A stretch of 64,000 nt of DNA. Origin: Isoetes taiwanensis. Its lineage: Eukaryota > Streptophyta > Lycopodiopsida > Isoetales > Isoetaceae. The position numbers and the translations under genes were made by a program. The number at the start of each line of letters is the position of its first letter. Position 1 is the first letter of the stretch. The notes beneath the pieces were generated by a model. It ran no database searches. It saw nothing but the letters and a program-made list of their open reading frames with translations, and was not told the origin of the DNA. The stretch is from contig JAJEKV010000011.1 of the NCBI GenBank assembly GCA_021234155.1, forward strand, positions 20,042,677 to 20,106,676, in the 5' to 3' direction. Positions 22,192 through 31,499 of this stretch are shown in pieces.

Positions 22192-23280
22192 ATGGCTCGC
22201 ACCAAACAAACTTACGTGAAGCCTCGAACAAGACCGACCCTCTCCATGGCGCAGTGCCAGGCTTACATGTCAAGAAGATCCCGAGCACCTCCTCACCCAA
22301 GAAAGGGGAAGAGGAGCTTCCCCACCAAGAAGCAGCAGCTAGCAAGCAAATGGGCCTCATACCATGACGCCGAGGAGAGTCCCAAGAAGAGTCTCTCCCT
22401 GCAGGCACCTGTGAGGACCCCATGAAGTCTCGGGCATTTCCCCTGACACCGAGGTGGAAGAAGAAGGGGGAGGAGCAGGCAAAGCAGCAAGTGGAGGAAG
22501 CGGGCCTTCAAGGCCCAAGAAGAAGGGAAAGGAAAAAGTAGCAGAGTGGCTCGGAGGAGAGGGCCGCCAGAAGAAGCTGAGCCGGAGAGGGGAGCCGAGG
22601 GAGGAGGAGAGGCGACGAAGAGAAGGAACGACGGCCTCGGGCCGACCCGGGTTTATTCAAGAGCCCCGCCGTAAGAGGAGCCGCAGTGGAAGAGGAAGAG
22701 GAGGAGGAGGGGCAGCAGGATCCCGACGCGAGGCCACCCTACCCCAGTGGCGGAAACCACCCAAGGTGGTGAAGAAACAAAAGGTAGGGGAGCGGGCATT
22801 TACAAGCAAAACAGACCGAGTTCAAAAGGAAGATGGTGGCATACAAGGAGTACCTTCGCCGCCGGGCGAGGTACAATGAGTGGTATTGCCGCCCGGGGTG
22901 TGCAAATTGGCGTCGTGGTGGGCGGCGGGCCAAAGAAGAACCAGCCCAAGCCACCCCCACCTAGGCCGGAAAAACCCAAGAGGGTTCACCACGGGCGACA
23001 AAGACATAATGGGGTGTTTAGGGAGATTCGGCACTTTCGGATGTGCACGAATCTCCCTCGATAAGGAAGGCCTTCGAAAGCCGCCTCCTTAGGGAGGTTT
23101 TTTTCGGCGAGCTCCGACGGACATGTGGTAACCCCTCTAATGACCCGCTCGCAAGAGGCCTCGGCGAGGCCGGTGCGTGCTCTTCGAGGAGGGAAACCTT
23201 CTCATATCCATGCTAAGCGGGTAACCCTTATGCCTAAGGATATCCACTTAGCACGGAGAATCCGCAGGGAGAGGCCCTAG
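22192..23280 (+). pseudogene. Histone H3-like protein carried in chromovirus leader
   Basis: The ATG at 22192 begins MARTKQT, identical to the H3 tail start, and KKQQLASKWAS near codon 47 resembles the H3 KQLATKAARKS block. A long basic, low-complexity tail follows in shifting frames (to about 22980). The histone fold then reads GVFREIRHFR (alpha-N), TNLP, and in a shifted frame IRKAFESRLLREV (the H3 LIRKLPFQRLVRE region with the same spacing). It continues as RSQEAS (alpha-2) and ends in HIHAKRVTLMPKDIHLARR plus IRRERP and stop at 23278-23280. About 20 of the last 24 residues equal H3. A +2 shift near 23058 is cancelled by a -2 shift near 23110, so the fold keeps its H3 length. The tail is far longer than in canonical H3, as in some CENH3 variants, and IRHF..TNL also recalls plant CENH3. 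Frame breaks mean decay or base errors. H3 homology is secure; subtype and function are not. Confidence 0.87.
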
Positions 23281-23966
23281 GCCTCAAATTTTGTAAATTT
23301 TGTAGAAGAACTAAAATTTTCATGTAATTATGTTTCTCATTAATATAAAAGTTAATTTCCCTCTGTAAAATTAGAAAAATGTTCTATGCTTGAAATGTAG
23401 AAAATAGAACCCAATTGTGGTAGAATTCTTCATAGCATGTCTAGAAACACCCCAGAAATCATGACTACAACAAAATTTTGGCAAAAAAATCATCAAAAAT
23501 GCAAAAATTGGGGCCAGTCGGGTGAGACCGCGCCAATGGCCTCTGCGTCCCCGACGCGGGCGCGTTTCGCGCGGATTCACCCGCCTACCCCCAAAATCTT
23601 GCTTTTAGATGTCAGTTTTGCTCAAAATAAGTTGCTAGTTAGGTTAGAATTGGCCGAATTAGCCATATTAGCATCTTCAAATTCCCTAAAATGACCAAAA
23701 ATTGGCCCAAAACAGGCCAACCGGGTGAGACTGCGCAAACGATCTCGTCCGCGGCCATGACGCCAGGCCATCCGCCATTCACCGGGTCAGCCCATCTTTG
23801 GCCCAAATTAGCCAAATTTGATCCAACAAATTGCCATGTAGTGTTTCTTGCTTTGTTTTGCTTAAGTTTGCACTTCATGGTAGTTCATTTGGACACCCAG
23901 AGCCATAGAACCAAGGTCGTCTTAGGTAAGCACCTTTTTGCACAAACCCCGAGGTCACCCATAGTC
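23281..23966 (+). other. Spacer between leader ORFs, internal repeat
   Basis: AT-rich DNA follows the histone stop. From 23500 a segment aaaattgg.gccagtcgggtgagaccgcg is echoed about 197 bp downstream (23697 on: aaaattggcc...ccgggtgagactgcgc), so there is a diverged tandem duplication. The short frames seen here have no domain. Confidence 0.5.
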
Positions 23967-23976
23967 TATAAAAATA
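23967..23976 (+). promoter_or_regulatory. Candidate internal TATA box before accessory ORF
   Basis: TATAAAAATA, followed by a pyrimidine-rich leader, lies 109 bp upstream of the ATG at 24085. This is the spacing of a plant core promoter, and it suggests that the accessory frame may have its own transcript. No experimental support is visible in sequence. Confidence 0.45.
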
Positions 23977-24084
23977 GGTCTCATTTGCCATTTTTCTTCC
24001 TACAGAACTGCTCCAAGCCCCTTAGGCGATTTTCTGACCCTCCACTGATCTTTGCAAGCCATTTTTTACACCCTTTCCTGCTCA

Positions 24085-25616
24085 ATGGCGCCCAGCAACT
24101 TTGAGAGATGGTACAATGCTGCCAGCCATATCCATGTGCTTCCAGTAGATCAAGCCTTCTCTGTGTTTGATCACTTGTTTGATCTTCACGCAACTTTGAC
24201 TAGAACACCCTACTACACAGACATTATGTGCCAATATGACCAGCAGGTCCTGCCTTGGGAAGTTAGACTGCCTCCTAGGGGAGGGAATTGGGTTTCCCTT
24301 GAGACACTTACCCAAGCCTTAGGTCGAGAGTCGGCGGGGATCCGAGAGGCAAGAAGCAGCTATGGGATAGGACTAGGACCATGCCCGATTACATGACCTG
24401 CAGACATAATAGGCATAGGTACCTTTCAGCTCAGACAGCCCTTGCCCTCTTCATGCATTATAAGTCAATTAACAAAGTAGGGGAACCCTCTGTTCAGCCC
24501 TTAGACTTAGCACCACTCGATACCCGTAGGGCCCAGGATCAAATCCTGAATATAGAGTCCTCCGCCTACGAATATTACGGCACGACGTCGGGCGCACCAT
24601 CCCTACAGATCCATGAAGACTACGAGCAGCTGGGGGAGCAGAACCCAGAGTGGGAGAGCAGGGAGGCAACAAGAATGCGGAGATATGCGTCGAGGCATGA
24701 CGACGACGCGAGAACAGCTACCGATCCACCAATCGGCATCACGGCCTTGTCGCCGATAGTCATCGACGGGGAGGAGTACATTTTTGCAAATGACATCCTC
24801 AATTTGTCCTACTGTCAGGAACAGGGTCTTCGAATCGACGAGCTCTTGGGTATGATAGCACACGGGAAGAGCACAGACATCATCGACTACTCATACCAAG
24901 AGATCCCAAGGGAGCTGGCGGAGAGACACTCTTATGCTGGGGAGACAATGTCGGATATAGCAGCCTATCAGCAGATAAGGGAGATCTATCGACAGCAGGA
25001 GCCTATCATCTCAGAGGAGGAGTTCCAGCAGATACAGAGCACACTCTACAAACCAGGGAAGGGCCCAAGCTCAAGCCGACCAGTTCGAGCCAGGAGCATG
25101 AGGGAAGGGTCCAGCAGCATTAACTTGGACAATGCAACCAGCATGTGGAGGGATCATGAAGACCTTATGGCGGTGGATGCCTACGGCGAAGCAGCTCAAA
25201 GGAAGGGCACTGGATCGCGAGGCGTAGGGAAGGGTGCAGCACTTCGCTACTATCTTCCAGCCCTCAGCCAGGGGCAAATGATAGTCTTCCACAAGGAGTT
25301 CAGCCCAAGGGGGGAAGAATCCGTGGCACTTCTCATAGCGCTTTCGGGCTTCGGGCAGCACTCGAAGATATACGCCCATGCTGATCACATCATTCTTTTC
25401 AACAGGGCAGTCGCGCTCCATTGCCTCGACTTTGCGAGAGGGCACCTGAGGGATGCAACACTCTCAGTGGTAGCAGCAACAGCACCAGAACTCCCGGAAC
25501 CAGAGATGGCCCGAGCACTTGAAGGAAGATCAACGAGGAACATCTTGCGCAACCTCGGCAAAGGCCTCCGATTCAGGGATGTCAAGAACTTCTTCAGGCT
25601 TTCGGGAGGCCACTAA
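24085..25616 (+). pseudogene. Unknown ~510-aa accessory protein of chromovirus
   Basis: The start chosen is the ATG at 24085 (MAPSNFERWYNAASHIHVLP). This frame runs to about 24350, where one indel moves the reading to the frame that continues as LWDRTRTMPDYMTCRHNRH and stays open for 411 codons to a stop at 25614-25616. One correction would therefore give about 510 residues. It is soluble-looking, without signal peptide or membrane segments. It has an acidic, Glu/Gln-rich middle (EEEFQQIQ), a Ser/Arg patch (PSSSRPVRARSMREGSSS) and a C-terminal region that looks globular (YYLPALSQGQMIVFHKEFS, IYAHADHIILFNRAVALHCL). I recognise no domain; it is not gag, protease, envelope or chromodomain. It lies between the H3-like frame and gag, after a TATA box. 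Base composition resembles the neighbouring gag. The long open frame suggests recent selection. Confidence 0.7.
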
Positions 25617-25833
25617 ATAGTTGTAAAATTTCTTAAGTTGTGCTAAATGTTTCTTGTACCCATTGTGCTAAGATATATCTACTTTATCATGTAATCCTTA
25701 TGTATTAATGACTATTAACTGGTTTGTCAATATAAGGCTTTGTATGATTTCTTATAACTAAAGATAATTCAATTTGCAAGTAAAATTGATCAACATCTAA
25801 CCCAAATAAAATGTATTGATGATCAATCCTTGC

Positions 25834-25835
25834 AG
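25834..25835 (+). promoter_or_regulatory. Candidate 3' splice site before gag
   Basis: A T/A-rich stretch ends in gatcaatccttgcag before CAAGGAACT. Gag is open from this point but has no ATG nearby; the first in-frame ATG comes about 84 bp later. A spliced leader could supply the start codon. The donor was not identified. Confidence 0.4.
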
Positions 25836-26931
25836 CAAGGAACTCAAGTGCAGGATCTCAAGATCAGCACCGACCACGCAATTGGGTACCAAGGAATTTG
25901 TTTGGCAGGGAACAAGAAGATGTTGAGCGTGATATGTCACCGAGGCATCAAACGCAAGGTTGGTGCGGATGAGGAATCGATGCAACACCTCATCAACCTG
26001 GCGACACCTCTCATGAATGCAGAGGAAGATGGTCACCCACCTCCACCTTGTTTTCCGGGTGGTGACGAAGTCCCTCAGCAGGAAGGGGAGGGCAACCAGG
26101 GGAACGTCAGGGATAGAAGAAGGAAGAGGAGAACCAGGAGCCCATCATCATCTAGCTCCAGCTCATCAGACAGCTCTTCCAGTGAGGACAGCTCTAGCTC
26201 CGACAGTCAGTCTGACACACCTAAAGCAAGGAAAAGAGCAAGAAAGACAGGTGATTATCAGAAAAAGGTGGATAGTGCTATGAGCAATGTATGGAAGACA
26301 AGGAAGCTCGGCCAGTTCTCGAGGAAAGACGATCCGCATGGAGGTCGGAGCATGGCTTGATGAAATGGAAGAGTTTGGCAACTCATACGGTATGAAAGAC
26401 AAGGACATAGGGAAAGTTGCTACAGCTAACCTTATTGGACCGGCAAGGATCTGGTGGAAGGGATATGCTAAATCCAACAAGCTGAAGAGGAACAACTGCA
26501 GGTTTAAGACCTTCAGCAAGGCTTTCCGCAAGCACTATGTGCCAAGGTCTCATACTAGTAGACAGATCCAGCAGTTTTACAGGTTGAATCAGGGTAGCTT
26601 ATCAGTGGCTAAGTATACCGAAGAATTTATGAGGCTCAGGCTGAATGTTCCTGGAGTCTCAGAGAGGCAAGCCGTGGATACTTACATTGAGGGGTTGAAC
26701 AGCAATATCAAGAGGCTTGTTAGAGCAATCAACCCGAAGTCAGTCGCGCAGGCCGAAGATAAAGCTATAAGTTTGGAGGAGGCACCAGCAACTCCAGCAG
26801 AGAAGCAGTCAACCTTCAGGGGTAAGAGTTCAGGGCAGTATCAGGGACAATATCAGGGTAAGCAATCAGCAGCTACACCATCGTGGAGTCGGCGGCAAGG
26901 TAAGGGTCGGCAAAGCTTTTGGGGACCGTAA
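25836..26931 (+). pseudogene. Chromovirus gag
   Basis: The N-terminal part has a serine-rich run between basic blocks (RRKRRTRSPSSS, then KARKRARK; 26115-26240). After a frameshift near 26320 the capsid-type gag domain follows: GAWLDEMEEFGNSYG, GPARIWWKGY, FSKAFRKHYVPRSH, QQFYRLNQGSLSVAKYTEEF and VDTYIEGLNSNIKRLV. This is the retrotransposon gag fold typical of Ty3/gypsy. It should form the particle and bind RNA. A linker with QYQGQYQG repeats leads to the zinc knuckle in the next frame. The start is uncertain because the open frame begins at a splice-acceptor-like site without ATG. Confidence 0.85.
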
Positions 26932-27356
26932 GCCAACGCATCGTGGGCAGCGCTCTTAAGCGTCTCCTAGACAGTCTGCCGAAGGAAAAGAGACAGGAAT
27001 GCATTGAGAAGAAGTTATGCTTCAGGTGCTTCCAGCCAGGGCACCGGACACATGATTGTCCATTCGTCATGCAGTCAGCTTTGGCAGAACTCTTGGATTG
27101 GGACTCCCCAACAGAAGCGGACGAGGACGATGACCAGCAGGAGGGCCACGACTTCATAGATGGTGAGTGTCACATATGTGCAAACATTGAGTCAGATGAG
27201 ATAGAGAATCAGTCAACTGTCATCGCGGCTGATGGGATCATAGATAGTAATCCTTATGTAGTCCTCATAGATACAGGTAGCTCTCATAATTTTGCATCTC
27301 CTAGATTGGCTGCTCTAATGAAGAATAAGGTATTGAAGTCTAAGCCAAGGCCGTAG
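26919..27356 (+). pseudogene. Chromovirus zinc knuckle and aspartic protease
   Basis: The frame holds one CX2CX4HX4C knuckle, CFRCFQPGHRTHDC (about 27020-27062), an acidic linker and the retropepsin active site VVLIDTGSSHNFASPRL (27258-27305). The active-site triad is DTG, as expected. A frame change and stop at 27356 split the protease. Its second half (MGAEVMDIGRYDLIVGMEFL) continues in the next frame. Confidence 0.87.
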
Positions 27357-27360
27357 AGTT

Positions 27361-28864
27361 ATGGCCAAATCCGGCGCCATTCGGCACACTAAGGGGAGGA
27401 GGATCACCTTTGACATAGACCTTAGTGGGGCTAAGTGGCCGATGGGAGCAGAAGTCATGGACATCGGAAGATATGATTTGATAGTGGGGATGGAATTTTT
27501 GAAGCCAGCCAAAGCCATGATTGATTGCGACCGGAATGAAGTCACCATGACGGCACCAGACGGCAGCAAGTTGATAGTGAAAGGTAAGAAGCTAGATTCT
27601 CCTATGCAGTGTATTTCTTTGAAGCAGCTAAGGAAGAGTATAGAAAGGAATAAGGTGGATTACATCTTGAGGATGGAATCAGTTGAGCCAGGCAAGCAGG
27701 ATGGAAGTGACACAAAGGGAAATCAGCTGCCCAGGCAGATAGCAAGGCTTATTTCAGAGTTCAAGGATGTATTTCCGGATGAAATCCGGCGTACCCACCC
27801 TTATAGGGGTGTGGAATGCGAGATCACATTGGCTCGGATCACGAAGCCTACCAAGAAGGCGCCATATAGAATGAGCATCACGAAATTGGCCGAGCTCAAG
27901 AAACAAATGCGAGGAATTGCTCGAGCTTGGATTTATAAGAGCAAGTGTGTCTCCTTTCGGAGCACCTATACTCTTTGTCAAGAAGAAAGATGGAAGCTTA
28001 AGAATGTGCATAGACTATCGCCAGCTTAATAAGCAGACGATAAAGAATAAGTATGCATTGCCAAGGGCGGATGACCTAATGGATCAGCTACAAGGAGCAA
28101 AGGTATTCTCTAAGATTGATTTGAGATCAGGATACCATCAGATAAGAATAAAAGAAGAGGACATCCATAAGACTGCTTTCAGAACGCGGTATGGTCATTT
28201 TGAGTTTACAGTAATGCCCTTTGGATTGTCGAACGCTCCCGCAACATTTATGCGCCTTATGAATGACATCTTCAGAGACTTCTTGGATGAGTTTGTTATT
28301 GTCTTCTTCGACGACATCCTAATCTACAGCAAGTCCCTTGAAGAGCATTGTCAGCATCTCAGGAAAGTGTTGGAGAAGTTGAGACGTCATCGGTTGTATG
28401 GGAAGCTCTCTAAGTGCCACTTCGCAACAGGCCGGGTGGAGTACTTGGGGCATGTAGTAACATCCGAGGGAATTTCCACAGATCCATCTAAGATTGAGGC
28501 AATAGTTGATTGGCCAGCTCCAAGGAATGTGGCAGAAGTAAAAGCTTTCTGGTTGGCGGGATACTACAGAAAGTTCGTGAAGGACTTTGCTAAGTGGGCG
28601 TCCCCTCTGTCGGACCTCACTAAGGCCAAGAAGATTAAGGATTGGGCTAGCCATTGGCTAGAGAAAGTCCAAGCTTCTTTTGAGAAGCTTAAAGAGGCCT
28701 TAACAACAGCACCAGTGCTTGTTCTCCCGGATCCGAGTAAGGATAAGTTGGTAGCAACAGATGCAAGCAAGATAGCAACAAGGCGCCTTGATGCAAGAAG
28801 GAAGGGTAGTCGCCTACGACTCAAAGAAGATGAACGACGCCGAGCAACGCTACCCAACCCATGA
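27361..28864 (+). pseudogene. Chromovirus protease end and reverse transcriptase
   Basis: The first frame (27361-28029) ends the protease and begins RT ([28 protein letters not shown]). After a shift near 27920, the second frame (27917-28864) runs through [72 protein letters not shown] and the catalytic [12 protein letters not shown], then [15 protein letters not shown] and the thumb. The FFDD box is normal for chromoviruses. The small deletion in the [12 protein letters not shown] motif (here [11 protein letters not shown]) and a shift near 28790 mark damage. RNase H follows directly. Confidence 0.93.
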
Positions 28865-29117
28865 TCAGGAGCTGCTAGCCATTGTCAGGGCATTGAGGAT
28901 ATGGAGGCATTATCTGCTGGGAAGGAAGTTTCAGTTGGATACTGATCACCAGAGCCTTCAGTATCTTTTCACCCAGCCACTCCTCAACTTAAGGCAAAGG
29001 AGGTGGATGGAATTCCTTGAGGAATATGATTTTGATATTATATATAAGCCTGGTAAGCTTAATGTTGTAGCGGATGCCCTCTCCGTGAGACCATTTCGAA
29101 CAAAGGACGCATTGTAA
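28700..29117 (+). pseudogene. Chromovirus RNase H
   Basis: [13 protein letters not shown] begins the RNase H (first catalytic Asp at about 28758). It continues after a frame change as [39 protein letters not shown] (Glu), [14 protein letters not shown] (Asp) and [13 protein letters not shown] (final Asp), so the catalytic set is complete. The domain sits in the usual Ty3 place between RT and integrase and would degrade the RNA strand of the hybrid. Unlike the Tat element in this window, there is no second RNase H. Confidence 0.9.
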
Positions 29118-29196
29118 TCGCGATTTCCACTCTTTCGAGTGAGTTTGGCAAGAAGATTGAGGAGTCCTTGCCAACCGATGTGGACTTCAAGGAGGT

Positions 29197-30427
29197 ATGG
29201 GAAAGCCTTTCCAAGGAAGCGAAACGGATAAGGAGCGGGAAGCCTTCAAGCATTATAAGAAGGAAGGCAACCTGTTGTATCACAAGCATAAGTTGTGTGT
29301 GCCCGAATCATCAGGGGTAAGGAAGCTAATTCTTCATGACACACATAACAGCCCAATAGCAGGGCATGCTGGCTTCATGAAGACCTATTTCAAGATTCGG
29401 CGTAGCTACTTCGCCGTGAATGAAGAGGCGATAGCTGCATATATTCGGGATTGCCGCTTATGTCGCCAGATCAAAGGCGAGCAACTTCGATTCCGGTGCT
29501 TTGGAGCCATTGGGGGTGCCAAATGCAAAGTGGGAGGTCATAAGCATGGATTTCATCACAGGTCTCCCTAGAACTCTTCGAGGCAAGGATGCATTGATGG
29601 TGGTCATAGATAAGTTATCTAAGATGGCACATTTTGTGCCTTGCAAGACTACCGACACCGCATTAGATACTGCCAAGTTATTCGTAAAGGGAGATTTTCG
29701 ACTCCATGGCATGCCTCGGGGAGATAATATCTGATAGGGATTCCAAGTTTATGAGTGCCTTCTGGCAGGACCTCTTCAGCACCATTTCGACGAAGCTCTC
29801 CATGAGTACGGCATATCATCCCCAAACAGATGGCTAGACGGAAAGGACGAATCGGATCATTGAAGACATGCTTCGAAGCTATGTGTGGAACAAGCAGTCC
29901 AAGTGGGATGAGTACATTCACTTGGTGGAATTCGGCCTAACAAGCAGCCAGCGTGAGTCATCTCGGATGTCTCCTTTCATGGTGAATTACGGGGTACCGA
30001 TTATTAACCCCGATACCGGCACAATCCGTGGTCCAAGGTAGAAGTGTCCCAGCCAGATGTTAGGGGATATCAAGCAGCCTAGTAGAGGAAGTAAGGGGTT
30101 ATTTATTGGCGGAAAAGAAGTCGGCGAAAGAGTGTAGCCGACGCAAACCTGACCGTAAGGGAGTTTAAGGTGGGCGTCTACCGCTTGGTTAAAGATCAAG
30201 GTGAAGCAAGCCAAGCCGGATTGGGAGTCGCAAGAAGCTCGGCCCCTAGGTGGGCCGGGCCGCTCAAGATTTTGGAGAGAGTGGGCTCTCAAGCCTACAA
30301 GTTGGATCTTCCAGCCCATCTTAAGGTCCACAAGGTCTTCCACGTAAGTTTATTAAAGAGGCACAATCCTAACCCTGAGGAGGTTTTGGATACTCCAACT
30401 TTGTTGGAAATGACGAGGAGCAAGTAG
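29197..30427 (+). pseudogene. Chromovirus integrase
   Basis: Broken frames give FKHYKKEGNLLYHKHKLCVP, then the HHCC zinc-binding part (HDTHNSPIAGHAGFMKTYF, DCRLCRQIKGEQL). The catalytic core begins with EVISMDFITGLPR and VVIDKLSKMAHFVP (first Asp) and continues through an ISDR-type segment near 29730 (second Asp) and AYHPQTDG (Glu region near 29815). The C-terminal GPY/F-type region (AGPLKILERVGSQAYKLDLP, HVSLLKRHNP) ends near 30390. At least three frame changes are present. The homologous minus-strand copy at 44.4-45.4 kb helps to define the order. It inserts element cDNA; the chromodomain that follows would bias target choice. Confidence 0.88.
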
Positions 30428-30442
30428 AAATAGTGCCCCGAA

Positions 30443-30640
30443 TTGCTTCTTGATAAGTCATTCAAGAAGACTAGGAGGTCCCAGTTCCTCCAATATTTGG
30501 TTAAGTGGAAGCACTTACCCGTGGAAGATGCGACATGGGTACTGAAGCAAGACTTGGAGAAGCAATACCCAGAGTTTATGAAGGAGTTCGATGGGCGAGT
30601 CGTCTCCGACTTGGTCGACCCCGACTTGCCAGGTGGTTAG
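30443..30640 (+). CDS. Chromodomain of chromovirus integrase
   Basis: The frame reads LLDKSFKKTRRSQFLQYLVK, then WKHLPVEDATWVLKQDLEKQ and YPEFMKEF. This is a chromodomain: a variable first strand, then YLVKW, the acidic DATW turn and a C-terminal helix. The first aromatic cage residue is less clear (F in FKKTRR or an upstream residue), while Y/W positions of the YLVKW and DATW strands are kept. Chromodomains at Ty3 integrase ends direct insertion into chromatin with certain histone marks, mainly methylated H3. It is intact here and nearly identical in the minus-strand copy at 44.0-44.3 kb. A stop and shift separate it from the upstream integrase frame. Confidence 0.88.
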   Translation: MLLDKSFKKTRRSQFLQYLVKWKHLPVEDATWVLKQDLEKQYPEFMKEFDGRVVSDLVDPDLPGG

Positions 30641-31486
30641 CTAGTATGTTGTTAGTTAGCCTTAAGCCTGGCGCATGCATTCTAGTTAATAGGGTGCATG
30701 TGCCAGAACCTTGGATCGTGTGGGCGATGATGGGATACGCCTTTAGGGCATTCTCTAGGCCACACGCACCAAGAGGTGCGCATGACCATTAGGGTCATGT
30801 GAGTGAGGAGTGAGGCATGGTGGGCGATGATGGGACATCGATCGGATGATCTCTATGCCACGATGCGGGGTACGCACACCTGGCCGTAGGAGGGCCATGG
30901 TGAAGCTAGTGATCATGCGCGATGATGGGATCGTAAGACGTTCCCTAGCTGAAACCCTCGGGGCATGATGCACTGGGGTGTACTCGATCCGGGGGATCGT
31001 GTACAAGGTAGCACTCGATCATGGGCAATGATGGGAGCATCTTAAATGATCCCTAAGCTCAAATCCGAAAGGGCCATGATCTTGGGCAAGGTAGTAGGAC
31101 AACCTTGAGCCAGTAGTTCGGCTCAAGGAGGTAAGGGGGGTGGTCCCCTAAAACCACAAATTATTAACTAAACTAACGTAATGTGCTCCTTTTGCAGGCA
31201 AGTAGAAGGAGGACTTCAACTAGGAGCGCGTTACGAGAAGATACGGGGAGCCATAATTAGATTATGAACCCTAATAACTCTTATAATAGTATTTTCAATT
31301 ATTATAAGAAATAACGATGTTAAGGCTATATAATTTTGTATAAGTACAAATATGGCCTAAAATTTTGACTTGAACTAATAAAACTTGATTGCTAAACTAA
31401 ACTAAAGATTATGACATGTTGTTGATGTGTTGCAGGCATAAGGTAGGTTCGTCACCTTAGCGCAATGCTGAGGACAGCATTGTCCT
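30641..31486 (+). repeat. 3' internal region with ~100-bp periodic motif
   Basis: A motif GGGCGATGATGGGA recurs at 30722, 30822, 30917 (gcgcgatgatggga) and 31023 (gggcaatgatggga), spaced 95-106 bp. The intervening DNA is related but diverged (GATC and CATGG-rich). The rest, up to the polypurine tract, is AT-rich and without a gene. Confidence 0.7.
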
Positions 31487-31499
31487 AAGGGGGGGAGAA
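31487..31499 (+). other. Polypurine tract of chromovirus
   Basis: AAGGGGGGGAGAA abuts the TG of the 3' LTR. The minus-strand relative has GGTGGGGGGAGAA in the same place. Confidence 0.92.

Noticed and set aside
24469-25585. Minus-strand frames opposite the accessory ORF
   Set aside because: They are shadows of the plus-strand frame with poor composition and no motifs.
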